Shown piece by piece: positions 13,272 to 25,644 of a DNA stretch of 64,000 nt. The first letter of the stretch is position 1. Each line of letters opens with the position of its first letter. The notes beneath the pieces are model-generated. The model made no database searches. It was not told the DNA's origin and saw only the letters and a list, made by a program, of their open reading frames with translations. Source of the DNA: Roseovarius halotolerans (GTDB taxonomy: Bacteria; Pseudomonadota; Alphaproteobacteria; Rhodobacterales; Rhodobacteraceae); contig NZ_FWFU01000001.1 in assembly GCF_900172255.1 (NCBI RefSeq), forward strand, positions 1 to 64,000. Reading direction: 5' to 3'. The position numbers were made by a program, and so were the translations under genes.

Positions 13272-13325
13272 CGGCGGGTCCCCCCGCCGTCCCCATCCCC
13301 TCTGCCAGCCTTCAAGGATTTGAAC

Positions 13326-17570
<4,245 letters not shown>

Positions 17571-17595
17571 ACCAGGCGCTTAGCGCAACTGATGG

Positions 17596-17634
17596 AAAGG
17601 CCCCGCTGTCGTAACAGCGGGGCCTTTCGCTTTT
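17596..17634 (+). terminator. Terminator of the rpoBC operon
   Basis: A perfect 14-bp stem (AAAGGCCCCGCTGT at 17596-17609 with ACAGCGGGGCCTTT at 17614-17627, loop CGTA) is followed by CGCTTTT. Confidence 0.92.
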
Positions 17635-17695
17635 GAGGGGGCTGGCGGGCGGAGCACACAAAAACCCTTGCAATCATGGGCAAGAGCGACAATCG

Positions 17696-19435
17696 ATGGA
17701 TATGCGCCGCTTGCATGCCCTTCTTGCCCTTCTGGCCGTGGCCGTGGTGACGACATCCATTTTCTGGGTGTCGCTCAGCTATTTCCAATCCGAAGAGCGG
17801 ACCAAGGCCCAAGGCCGCCTGTCGCTGTTTCGCAGCACCGTTCTGGCCGAACTGGAGCGGTTCTCGCACCTGACCTATGTGCTGGCGCGCGATCCTTTCG
17901 TGATCGAGACCGCCCAAGGCGCGGGCACCGAGGGGCTGAACCGCCGTTTCGCCGCCTTCGCACGCCAATCGGGGCTGGATGCGATCTATCTGATGCGGCG
18001 CGACGGGCTGACGATTGCGGCTTCCAACAGCGGCCAGCCGGGCAGTTTCGTCGGGCAGGACTATTCGTTCCGGCCCTATTACCTCGATGCCATTGCCGGG
18101 CAGCAGGGCCGTTTCTACGGGATCGGCGCGACCACCGGGCTGCCGGGCTATTTCATCGCCGACGCGGTGCGCGATGGCGCGGGCGCGGTGATCGGGGTGG
18201 TGGCGATCAAGCTCGATCTGTCCAAGCTGGAAGCCAGCTGGAGCGAGGCGGGCGAACAGGTGTTCCTGGCCAACCGGGCCGGGGTGGTGTTGCTGTCATC
18301 GACGCCCGAGTGGCGATATCGCGCATTGCGCGCGCTGTCGCCGGACCAGCAGCAGGCGATCCGCCGGTCGCGACAGTTCCCCGGCCAGCCACTGGAACCG
18401 CTGGACTGGACCCCGCTTGAAGGGGCGCGGGCGCAGATTGGCGGTGTGCCGCGGATTCACCTGACCGCGAACGATTTGCCGCATGGCTGGGAGCTGCATT
18501 ACTTCGCCAGCGATGACCGGGCCGTGGCGCGCAGCCTGCTGGTTGCGGCGGTGGTGCCAATCCTGGCGGCGCTGGTGCTGATCTTCTCGCAATTGCGCCG
18601 CACGAACCGGATCGGCGCGGCGCTGCAACGCTCGGTCGCGGAAGAGGCGCAGCTGCGGCAGGCCAACGAACGGCTTGCCGTCGAGATCGAAGAGCGCAAG
18701 CTGGCAGAACGCCAGCTCAAGCGCACTCAGGGCGAGCTGGAGCGCGCCAGCCGCCTGGCGGCGCTGGGCCAGCTGGCGGCCTCGGTGACGCATGAACTGG
18801 GGCAGCCGTTGGCGGCGATCCGCAACCACTTGGCGGCCGCAGAGATGAGCAACGGCATCTCGCAAAAGGTCGCGCCGCGGATATCGGCGCTGGTCGACCG
18901 GATGGAGGGCATTACGCGGCAGCTCAAGTTCTTCGCCCGCACCGATAACGAGGGGTTCCGGGAAGTCGATCTGCGTCAGGCGATGCAGGCCGCGCTGGAA
19001 CTGATCGAGCCGAATATCCAGCAGGTCGAGGCCGAGGTGACGCTGGAGGCGCCGGACGAACCTGTTGTGGTGCGCGGCGATCAGCTGCGGCTGGAACAGG
19101 TGATGACGAACCTGTTGCGCAACGCGATGGACGCGCTGGACGACAGCAACGAACGCCGCCTTCTGGTCAGGATCGGCATGGCCGCGCGAACCGGGTGGTT
19201 CGAGCTGCGGGACAGCGGTCACGGGCTTGGCGATGCGACGCTGTCGGATTTGCAGGAGCCGTTCTTTACAACGCGCGAAAGCGGGCGCGGGATGGGGCTG
19301 GGCCTTGCGATTTCGGGTAATATCGTCAAGGAACATCACGGCCGGATCACGGCGCGCAATGCGCAGGCGGGCGGCGCCGTGTTCCGGGTGGAGATCCCGC
19401 TGGCCCATGCCGAGGAAGAGGAAGCCGCTGAATGA
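17696..19435 (+). CDS. dctB: C4-dicarboxylate sensor histidine kinase DctB-like
   Basis: This 579-aa membrane kinase has an N-terminal transmembrane helix (LLALLAVAVVTTSIFWVSLS) and a periplasmic double-PAS/dCache-like sensor (residues about 40-280). A second membrane helix (LLVAAVVPILAALVLIF) and a coiled coil follow, then HisKA with H-box ASVTHELGQPLAA (His about 366) and an ATPase domain with GMGLGLAISGNIVKEHHG. DctB senses C4-dicarboxylates and phosphorylates DctD. It overlaps the next gene by 4 nt and sits upstream of a TRAP operon. The ligand is inferred only. Confidence 0.85.
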   Translation: MDMRRLHALLALLAVAVVTTSIFWVSLSYFQSEERTKAQGRLSLFRSTVLAELERFSHLTYVLARDPFVIETAQGAGTEGLNRRFAAFARQSGLDAIYLMRRDGLTIAASNSGQPGSFVGQDYSFRPYYLDAIAGQQGRFYGIGATTGLPGYFIADAVRDGAGAVIGVVAIKLDLSKLEASWSEAGEQVFLANRAGVVLLSSTPEWRYRALRALSPDQQQAIRRSRQFPGQPLEPLDWTPLEGARAQIGGVPRIHLTANDLPHGWELHYFASDDRAVARSLLVAAVVPILAALVLIFSQLRRTNRIGAALQRSVAEEAQLRQANERLAVEIEERKLAERQLKRTQGELERASRLAALGQLAASVTHELGQPLAAIRNHLAAAEMSNGISQKVAPRISALVDRMEGITRQLKFFARTDNEGFREVDLRQAMQAALELIEPNIQQVEAEVTLEAPDEPVVVRGDQLRLEQVMTNLLRNAMDALDDSNERRLLVRIGMAARTGWFELRDSGHGLGDATLSDLQEPFFTTRESGRGMGLGLAISGNIVKEHHGRITARNAQAGGAVFRVEIPLAHAEEEEAAE

Positions 19436-20772
19436 ACCGGGCTCAGACACGCAGTATTCTTCTGGTCGATGACGACAGGTCCATGCGCGAGTCCCTTGTC
19501 GAGCTGATGGAGGCCGATGGCTGGCGGGTCGAGGCGGTGGCGCGCGCCGAACGGGTGGCTGACCGCCTGGGCGCGTTCCAGCCTGACGTGATCTTGTCGG
19601 ATGTGCGGATGCCCGGGATGTCGGGGCTCGATCTGCTGGCGGGCCTTGTGCCGGGCATATCGCCGCCCCTGGTGCTGATTTCGGCGCATGGCGATATTCC
19701 GATGGCGGTGAAGGCGATGCAGGATGGCGCCTACAGTTTCGTCGAAAAGCCCTATGAGCCGCGCCGCTTGCTGACGATTCTGCGCCACGCAGCCGACCAG
19801 CACCACATGAGGCAAAGCAACGAGCGCCTCAAGGCGCGGCTGCTGCGGTTGTCGGGGCTTGACCGTGTGCTCCTGGGCGAGGCCGCCGAGATCCGCGCGC
19901 TGCGCGAGGATATCCTGGACCTTGCCGAGAGCGACGCCCCGGTCCTGATCGCGGGGGAAACCGGCACCGGCAAGGAGTTGGTCGCGCGCGCGCTTCACGA
20001 TCTGTCCGAGCATAGCGACGGGCCGTTCCTGGCGCTCAATTGCGCGGCGCTTTCGCCCGAGAGTTTCGCCGCCGAGATGTTTGGCGGCATGGACGGACAG
20101 GGCGGGCGGCTCTTGTCGGTGGATGGCGGCACGCTGTTTCTTGACGAGGTCTGTTCATGCCCGCTGGAGGTGCAGGCCAAGCTGCTGCGCGTCATCGAGG
20201 ACAAGCAGATTCTGCCCGGCGATGGCAGCGCGCCGGTTCCGGTGGCTTTCCGGGTGGTATCGGCCACCAACGAGGACCCGGAACAGGCTGTCGCCGAAGG
20301 GCGGCTGCGTCAGGATCTGCTGTTTCGCATCAACACCATGATGCTGAACTTGCCCACCCTGCGCCAGCGCCGCGACGATCTGGTCCTGCTGCTGACCCAT
20401 TTCACCGAGGAGCTTGGCCGCGTCCACGAGGCCGCCCCGCCGCCGCTTGGCCAGGACGACATTGCCGCGCTGATGGCGCATGACTGGCCGGGCAATGTGC
20501 GTGAGCTGCGCAATGTCGCCGAACGCCGGGTGCTGGCGGCGCGCCGTGGCGGTGGCTCGGTCGCGCAGGCGCTGCGCACCGACCCCTTGCAGGATGATGT
20601 GCCCGACACCCTGCGCGAAGCGGTCGCAGCCTTTGAGCGCGAACTGATCGGCAAGGCGATCAAGGCCCATGAGGGGCGCATGGACGCGGTGGCCGAAGCG
20701 CTGGGTATCGGGCGGCGCACGCTCAACGAAAAGATCGTGAAACTGGCGCTCGACAAGGAGGCGCTGCTTTAG
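19432..20772 (+). CDS. dctD: DctD-like response regulator with AAA+ domain lacking GAFTGA
   Basis: This 446-aa NtrC-family protein has a receiver domain (phospho-acceptor Asp about 57 in LSDVRMPG, Lys in VEKPY), an AAA+ domain with Walker A GETGTGKE and Walker B GGTLFLDEV, an arginine-finger region NVRELRNVAERR, and a C-terminal Fis-type helix-turn-helix (ALGIGRRTLNEKI). The loop that should carry GAFTGA, the sigma-54 contact, is missing: MFGGMDGQGGRLLSVDGG runs straight into Walker B. It may therefore act without sigma-54. It is paired with DctB. Confidence 0.85.
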   Translation: MNRAQTRSILLVDDDRSMRESLVELMEADGWRVEAVARAERVADRLGAFQPDVILSDVRMPGMSGLDLLAGLVPGISPPLVLISAHGDIPMAVKAMQDGAYSFVEKPYEPRRLLTILRHAADQHHMRQSNERLKARLLRLSGLDRVLLGEAAEIRALREDILDLAESDAPVLIAGETGTGKELVARALHDLSEHSDGPFLALNCAALSPESFAAEMFGGMDGQGGRLLSVDGGTLFLDEVCSCPLEVQAKLLRVIEDKQILPGDGSAPVPVAFRVVSATNEDPEQAVAEGRLRQDLLFRINTMMLNLPTLRQRRDDLVLLLTHFTEELGRVHEAAPPPLGQDDIAALMAHDWPGNVRELRNVAERRVLAARRGGGSVAQALRTDPLQDDVPDTLREAVAAFERELIGKAIKAHEGRMDAVAEALGIGRRTLNEKIVKLALDKEALL

Positions 20773-20818
20773 CCTGCGGAAATCCGCAGGCTGAGCACAG
20801 TTGGGCACGCGGTTTTCT
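20771..20818 (+). promoter_or_regulatory. Hairpin and degenerate sigma-54-like site before dctP
   Basis: A perfect 10-bp inverted repeat (AGCCTGCGGA at 20771-20780, TCCGCAGGCT at 20783-20792) overlaps the dctD stop. It is followed at 20803-20818 by GGGCACG-N4-TTTCT, which resembles the sigma-54 consensus TGGCACG-N4-TTGCW but lacks the GC of the -12 element. Either a decayed sigma-54 promoter or coincidence. Confidence 0.35.
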
Positions 20819-20889
20819 TCCTTGGCGAATGGAGCGGTTTTCCCGATACTTCCCGCATCATATCCGCATGTATTTTGGGAGGAGAGACC

Positions 20890-21906
20890 ATGCAGAAGAT
20901 TCTTGGCCGTGTGGCCGTGGCCGCGATCAGCCTTGCTTTCGCCACCGAGGCGATGGCGACGGAATGGAACGTTTCGCTTTGGGGCAAGCGCCGCGCGTTC
21001 ACCGAAAACACCGAAAAGCTGGCCGAGCTTGTGGCCGAAAAGACCAACGGTGAATTCACCCTCAACATCAGCTATGGCGGCCTGTCCAACAACCGCGAGA
21101 ACCTGGACGGGATCAGCATCGGCGCTTTCGAGATGGCGCAGTTCTGTGCCGGATATCACCGCGACAAGAACCCCTCGATCACCGTATTGGAACTGCCGTT
21201 CCTGGGTGTCGAAACGCTGGAGCAGGAACGCGAGCTGTCGATGGCGCTTTATGAGCATCCTGCCGTCAAGGAAGATCTGGCGCGCTGGAATGCCACGCTG
21301 CTGATGCCTTCGCCGATGCCGCAATACAACCTCGTGGGTCTTGGCGACGCGCCCCGCACGCTTGATGATTTCGCAGGTCTGAGCGTGCGCGCGACCGGCG
21401 GTATCGGCGAGGCGATGGAGGCCGTCGACGCGGTGCCGACCTCGATGTCGGCGACCGAAGTGCGCCAGGCCTTGGATAGCGGCGTGATTTCCGCCGCCGC
21501 CTTTGCGCCGCATGCGCACATGGCCTTCGGCACCATCGAGAATGCCAAGTGGTGGACGACCAACCTCAATCCCGGCACGGTGAATTGCCCGGTGGTCGCC
21601 AATACCGACGCGCTTGAGGCATTGCCCGATGCGCATCGCGAGGCGCTGATGAGCTCGATCGACGAGGCGCTGGATTACTACGTGGATTTCTACACCAACA
21701 ACACGATGGAAGCCTGGGGTCCGGCGTTGGACGAGCGCGGCATCGAGCGGATCAGCTATGACGCGGATGCGCTGGCCGCTTTTGAAGATGCAGTTGCCGG
21801 ACCCGCAGCCGAGGCTTGGGTCGAGGACATGAGCGCGCGCGGTTTGCCCGCACAGGAGCTTTATGACTTCGCCACCGGCAAGCTGGCCGAGCTCAAGGGC
21901 AAGTGA
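20890..21906 (+). CDS. dctP: TRAP transporter solute-binding protein
   Basis: This 338-aa periplasmic protein has a signal peptide (MQKILGRVAVAAISLAFATEAMA, given without the mature part) with likely cleavage at AMA/TE. It has the DctP fold, including an arginine in LSVRATGG that in TRAP receptors binds the substrate carboxylate. The ATG at 20890 has GGGAGGAGAG just upstream. It captures an organic acid and feeds DctQM. The substrate is not evident; C4-dicarboxylate is a guess from the neighbouring dctBD. Confidence 0.88.
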   Translation: MQKILGRVAVAAISLAFATEAMATEWNVSLWGKRRAFTENTEKLAELVAEKTNGEFTLNISYGGLSNNRENLDGISIGAFEMAQFCAGYHRDKNPSITVLELPFLGVETLEQERELSMALYEHPAVKEDLARWNATLLMPSPMPQYNLVGLGDAPRTLDDFAGLSVRATGGIGEAMEAVDAVPTSMSATEVRQALDSGVISAAAFAPHAHMAFGTIENAKWWTTNLNPGTVNCPVVANTDALEALPDAHREALMSSIDEALDYYVDFYTNNTMEAWGPALDERGIERISYDADALAAFEDAVAGPAAEAWVEDMSARGLPAQELYDFATGKLAELKGK

Positions 21907-21998
21907 GCCCCGCAAGCTGACGAAAAGACCCGCCGCACCCGGCACATGCTCGCGGTGCGGCGGACCCATCAATTCCGATAGCAATCAAGGGGGCAGAC

Positions 21999-22658
21999 AT
22001 GGCAGGCGCCGCATCTGTTCTGTCCGATTCCAGCCGTCTCAGCCGGATCGACCGAAGCCTTTACCGTATCGAGCGCATCCTGGCGCTGCTGAGTGGGCTG
22101 GCCGTTTTTGGCCTGATGTTCCTGGCAGTCTTCTCGGTTGGCGGACGCAATTTCTTCAATCAACCGCTGCCCGGGTATGTCGACTGGATCGAACAGGCCA
22201 TGCCGCTGATCGCGGTGATGGGGATCTCGTATGTGCAGCGTGATGGTGGGCATATCCGCATGGATATCGTCGTGGGTGTGCTCAAGGGGCGCACGCTTTA
22301 TGTGGTCGAGTTCCTGACTACGCTGGCGGTATTGGTGCTGATGGCGCTGCTGGTCTGGGGAAGCTGGGCGCATTTCGGCCGCAGTTTCGACTGGGGTGCG
22401 CCGCTCTGGAGCCGGGACAGCTCGATGGATATCGCGCTGCCGCTCTGGCCTGCGAAACTATTGGTGCCGGTGGCCTTCGCGGTGATGTGCCTGCGTCTTG
22501 TGCTGCAGCTCTGGGGTTATGCGCGCGCGTTTATCTATGGGTTGTCGCAGCCGATCGGCGTGCCGCTGGTGCTGGATGCGGCGGCGGTGGCGGCCCATGA
22601 GGCCGAGCATGTCGGCGGCTTTGGTGACACCAACGACAGCGACGAGAGGGGCGCGTGA
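21999..22658 (+). CDS. dctQ: TRAP transporter small permease subunit
   Basis: This 219-aa protein has four predicted transmembrane helices (starting around ILALLSGLAVFGLMFLAVFS) and the conserved WIEQAMPLIAVMGISYVQRDGGHIRMD pattern of DctQ proteins (given here as a landmark of the family). It forms the membrane complex with DctM. Its stop overlaps the DctM start by one base. The polar C-terminal tail is longer than usual. Confidence 0.87.
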   Translation: MAGAASVLSDSSRLSRIDRSLYRIERILALLSGLAVFGLMFLAVFSVGGRNFFNQPLPGYVDWIEQAMPLIAVMGISYVQRDGGHIRMDIVVGVLKGRTLYVVEFLTTLAVLVLMALLVWGSWAHFGRSFDWGAPLWSRDSSMDIALPLWPAKLLVPVAFAVMCLRLVLQLWGYARAFIYGLSQPIGVPLVLDAAAVAAHEAEHVGGFGDTNDSDERGA

Positions 22659-24058
22659 TGGAACCCATCGATATCGGCCTTGCGGTGACTGCGGGCTTGC
22701 TTGTCTTTGTCGTGCTGGGGATGCGCGTGGCCTTTGCCGCGGGTCTGGCCGGGCTGGTCGGGCTGATCTGGATATTCTGGTCCAAGAAGGGCTACGCGCC
22801 CGAGGAATTCGGCTGGGCGCTGACCGTGGCCGCCAAGACCGCCGGGCAGGTGCCACATTCAAAGGTCAGTTCGCAGGCGCTGAGCCTTATCCCGACCTTC
22901 ATCCTGATCGGGTATCTCGCCTATTACGCCGGGCTGACGCGCGCCCTGTTCGAGGCGGCCAAGCGATGGATCGCCTGGGTGCCTGGCGGCCTGGCGGTGT
23001 CGACTGTCTTTGCCACCGCGGGTTTCGCGGCGGTCTCGGGCGCGAGTGTGGCGACCTCGGCGGTCTTTGCGCGCATCGCCATCCCCGAGATGCTGGCCAT
23101 CGGCTATAACAAGAAATTCGCCGCCGGCGTCGTGGCGGCGGGCGGCACGCTGGCCAGCCTGATCCCGCCCTCGACGATCCTCGTGATCTACGCGATCATC
23201 GTCGAGCAGGATGTCGGGATGCTTCTGCTGGCCGGGTTCATCCCGGGTGCATTCTCGGCGCTGGTCTATGCGGCACTGATCATCTTCATGGCGCTGACGA
23301 TCAAGGGTTTCGGCCCGCCGGTCAGTGGCTTCACATGGCGCGAAAGGCTGGTGGCACTGCCGCCCGCGCTGCCGATCCTGCTGGTCGTGGTGACGATCAT
23401 CTTCTTCGTCTACAACCCCTTTGGCGGCGATGCCTGGGGCACCCCGACCGAGGGTGGTGCGATCGGCGCCTTCATCGTCTTCCTTATGGCGGTATGGCGC
23501 GGGATGCGCCTGACCGAACTGAAGGATGCGCTGCTGGAGACCGCCAAGCTGAGCGTGATGATCTTCACGATCATCTGGGGCGTGCTGATCTATGTGCGCT
23601 TCCTCGGCTTTGCCGATCTGCCGGGGGCCTTTGCGGACTGGATCACTTCGTTGACCATGTCGCCGATGGTGATCCTGGTTTGCATCCTGCTGGCCTATGC
23701 CGTGCTGGGCATGTTCATGGACGCAATCGGTATGCTGTTGCTGACGTTGCCCGTTGTCTATCCGGCGGTCATGGCCCTGAATGGCGGGCCGATGGTCAGC
23801 GCCGAGGATGCAGCCTTTGGCATGTCGGGACCGATGTGCGCGATCTGGTTCGGGATCCTGGTGGTCAAGATGGCCGAGTTCTGCCTGATCACGCCGCCTA
23901 TCGGGCTGAACTGTTTCGTTGTCGCCGGGGTGCGCCCGGACCTGAGCGTGCAGGACGTGTTCAAGGGCGTGATGCCGTTTTTCATCGCTGACGGGATCAC
24001 CATTGCGCTGCTGGTCGCCTTCCCGGCCATTGTGCTCTGGCTGCCCAGCCTGGCCTGA
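22658..24058 (+). CDS. dctM: TRAP transporter large permease subunit
   Basis: This 466-aa protein has about 12 hydrophobic segments, including the GAVSGASVATSAV-like region and ASLIPPSTILVIYAIIVEQ, diagnostic of DctM. It catalyses sodium-driven solute symport with DctP and DctQ. The ATG at 22658 follows GAGAGGGGCG. A strong inverted repeat follows, shared with the convergent regulator gene. Confidence 0.9.
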   Translation: MEPIDIGLAVTAGLLVFVVLGMRVAFAAGLAGLVGLIWIFWSKKGYAPEEFGWALTVAAKTAGQVPHSKVSSQALSLIPTFILIGYLAYYAGLTRALFEAAKRWIAWVPGGLAVSTVFATAGFAAVSGASVATSAVFARIAIPEMLAIGYNKKFAAGVVAAGGTLASLIPPSTILVIYAIIVEQDVGMLLLAGFIPGAFSALVYAALIIFMALTIKGFGPPVSGFTWRERLVALPPALPILLVVVTIIFFVYNPFGGDAWGTPTEGGAIGAFIVFLMAVWRGMRLTELKDALLETAKLSVMIFTIIWGVLIYVRFLGFADLPGAFADWITSLTMSPMVILVCILLAYAVLGMFMDAIGMLLLTLPVVYPAVMALNGGPMVSAEDAAFGMSGPMCAIWFGILVVKMAEFCLITPPIGLNCFVVAGVRPDLSVQDVFKGVMPFFIADGITIALLVAFPAIVLWLPSLA

Positions 24059-24066
24059 CCCTGAAT

Positions 24067-24091
24067 TGACCGGGCCGTCACGGCCCGGTCA
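24067..24091. terminator. Bidirectional hairpin between convergent dctM and the GntR gene
   Basis: A perfect 11-bp stem TGACCGGGCCG (24067-24077) and CGGCCCGGTCA (24081-24091) with a 3-nt loop. It overlaps the last codons of the leftward GntR-family gene. There is no long T tract on either side. Confidence 0.6.
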
Positions 24092-24734
24092 GGATATGGC
24101 GCTCGATACGCGCAAAGCCATAGCCGATATGGACCCGCTGTATATGGCCGATGGCGGCCACGTCACCGGAATCGAGCGCGCGGCCCACCTCGCGCAGTTC
24201 GCTGACCAGTGCCTCGGCCACCTCTGCACCCAAGGCATGCCCGAGACGGTGCCAGGTGCTGGCAGCCTGGTAATAGGTCTGCCACCAGAAGGCCCGCAGG
24301 GACTGGTTGCCGATCAGATCGGCGATGAGCCCGTGCAGGCGATGATTGATCTCGATGTAACGGCCCGGATCGAACGCCCCGTGCAGCACCAGCGCCGCTT
24401 CGAGAAGTTCGTCGCAAAGGCGACGGTGCTCGTCGGTGATGGTGCGAGGCGACATCGTCCCGATCAGCGGCGCCAGTTCCAGCCGCATGGCATAGACCTG
24501 CCTGATCGCTTCCGGGCTCAGTGCCATGACCACGCTGCCCACACCATTGCGGGTTTCGACCAGCCCAAGATGGCTGATCCGGCTGATCGCATCGCGCACC
24601 GGCGTTCGGCTGACGTTGAACTCCCCGGCAAGCTCGGCCTCCTTGAGTTGCGTGCCGGGCGGCGTTTCCAGAAAGCAGATGCGGCGCAGGATTTCGTCCT
24701 GGATGATTTCAACGATGCTCTTGTCGTCTTGCAT
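24078..24734 (-). CDS. GntR-family (FadR/FCD subfamily) regulator
   Basis: This 218-aa protein has an N-terminal winged helix (LKEAELAGEFNVSRTPVRDAI) and a C-terminal all-helical FCD ligand domain with acid/His metal-binding positions (MRLELAPLIG, HRLHGLIADL, HIQRVH). The start MQDDKSIVE at 24734 is chosen because the winged-helix domain begins directly after it. It lies 19 nt downstream of the racemase-superfamily gene and is read with it. It probably controls this island and perhaps the TRAP genes. Confidence 0.85.
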   Translation of the reverse strand: MQDDKSIVEIIQDEILRRICFLETPPGTQLKEAELAGEFNVSRTPVRDAISRISHLGLVETRNGVGSVVMALSPEAIRQVYAMRLELAPLIGTMSPRTITDEHRRLCDELLEAALVLHGAFDPGRYIEINHRLHGLIADLIGNQSLRAFWWQTYYQAASTWHRLGHALGAEVAEALVSELREVGRALDSGDVAAIGHIQRVHIGYGFARIERHILTGP

Positions 24735-24753
24735 GATCGTTTTTCCAGCCGGT

Positions 24754-25518
24754 TCAGTGTTCGCGCAGCAGGCGTCCATGACCGGCGATCCGGTCGTCGA
24801 TACCCGCAAGGCGCAGGACGTCCCAGATCATCGCCTGGTTCGAGCAGATCACCGGTTTGCCGAGTCGCTGTTCAAGCGCATCGACGATCTCGAGGCTGCG
24901 CAGCGCACCGCAACTGATGAACAGCGCATCGGCGTCGGGTTGATCCACGCGGGCGGCGAATTCGGCGATGAAACCGGGCCGCAGGCGGATCATGTCGCTG
25001 TCACGTTCAAGGTTCAGCCCCTGGATGTCGAGAACTTCGAACCCCGCCGCCTGCATGTAACGAACCTCCGCCTGATTGATCTCGTCCAGATAGGGGGTGG
25101 CCACGACGATCTTTTGCGCCCCGAGGGCACGTAGTGCGCGCATCACCGCGGTGATGAGGCTGGTGGCCTTCGCATCGGGTGCGCCGATGGCCAGTTCGCG
25201 CATCACGCGGGACTCTCCGATCACCAGGCTGCCGGACGTGCAGGCATAGCAGATCACATCAAGGCTGCCATCGGGCAGCAGCGTGGCGGCGGCGCGCGCA
25301 AGATCTCCGGCATGGGCGTCAAACGCGGCAAGGGTGATCGTATCGGGAATGAAGGCGCGGGTGAAATGCATGCCCACACCCTCGGGACAGAGGCGCATCA
25401 TGTCGTCCTCGATTGTCTGCTCGGTGGCAAGCAGCACGAAACCGATCTTGGCGCGATAATGTCGGCCGCGGCCAAAAGCCTCGGTGAGGTCGACATTCTG
25501 ACTTAGGTGCATACACAT
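24754..25518 (-). CDS. Maleate isomerase / arylmalonate decarboxylase-like protein
   Basis: This 254-aa member of the Asp/Glu racemase superfamily has one cysteine in DVICYACTSGSLVIGESRV and a second in ALFISCGALRSLEIVDAL, the two-cysteine arrangement of maleate cis-trans isomerases; KPVICSNQAMIWDVLR is also typical. The N-terminus RAKIGFVLLATEQTIEDDM matches the family start. The ATG at 25518 (alternative 25512) lies inside an inverted repeat that may be an operator. Maleate isomerisation or decarboxylation of a malonate derivative is inferred. Confidence 0.72.
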   Translation of the reverse strand: MCMHLSQNVDLTEAFGRGRHYRAKIGFVLLATEQTIEDDMMRLCPEGVGMHFTRAFIPDTITLAAFDAHAGDLARAAATLLPDGSLDVICYACTSGSLVIGESRVMRELAIGAPDAKATSLITAVMRALRALGAQKIVVATPYLDEINQAEVRYMQAAGFEVLDIQGLNLERDSDMIRLRPGFIAEFAARVDQPDADALFISCGALRSLEIVDALEQRLGKPVICSNQAMIWDVLRLAGIDDRIAGHGRLLREH

Positions 25519-25577
25519 ATGCGATCATTCCCGAAAATTTACGATGTTTATGCCGCTTGACGGTCAATCTGTATGCA
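25508..25577. promoter_or_regulatory. Divergent control region with TGCATAC repeats
   Basis: TGCATA-CACA-TATGCG (25508-25523) forms an inverted repeat at the start of the leftward gene. GTATGCA at 25571-25577 is the same heptamer inverted. They lie between the leftward racemase-GntR unit and the rightward M24/C-N hydrolase unit and are candidate sites for the GntR protein. Confidence 0.4.
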
Positions 25578-25644
25578 GCTTAGCTGGTCAAGTCGGGAAT
25601 CGCCAGTGTGAATTGCTCCTCTGGCTGGCATGAAGGGTGTTGAT

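Noticed and set aside
20155-21984. 600-codon minus-strand frame opposite dctD and dctP
   Set aside because: Antisense shadow of two recognised genes, with no ribosome binding site or known motif.
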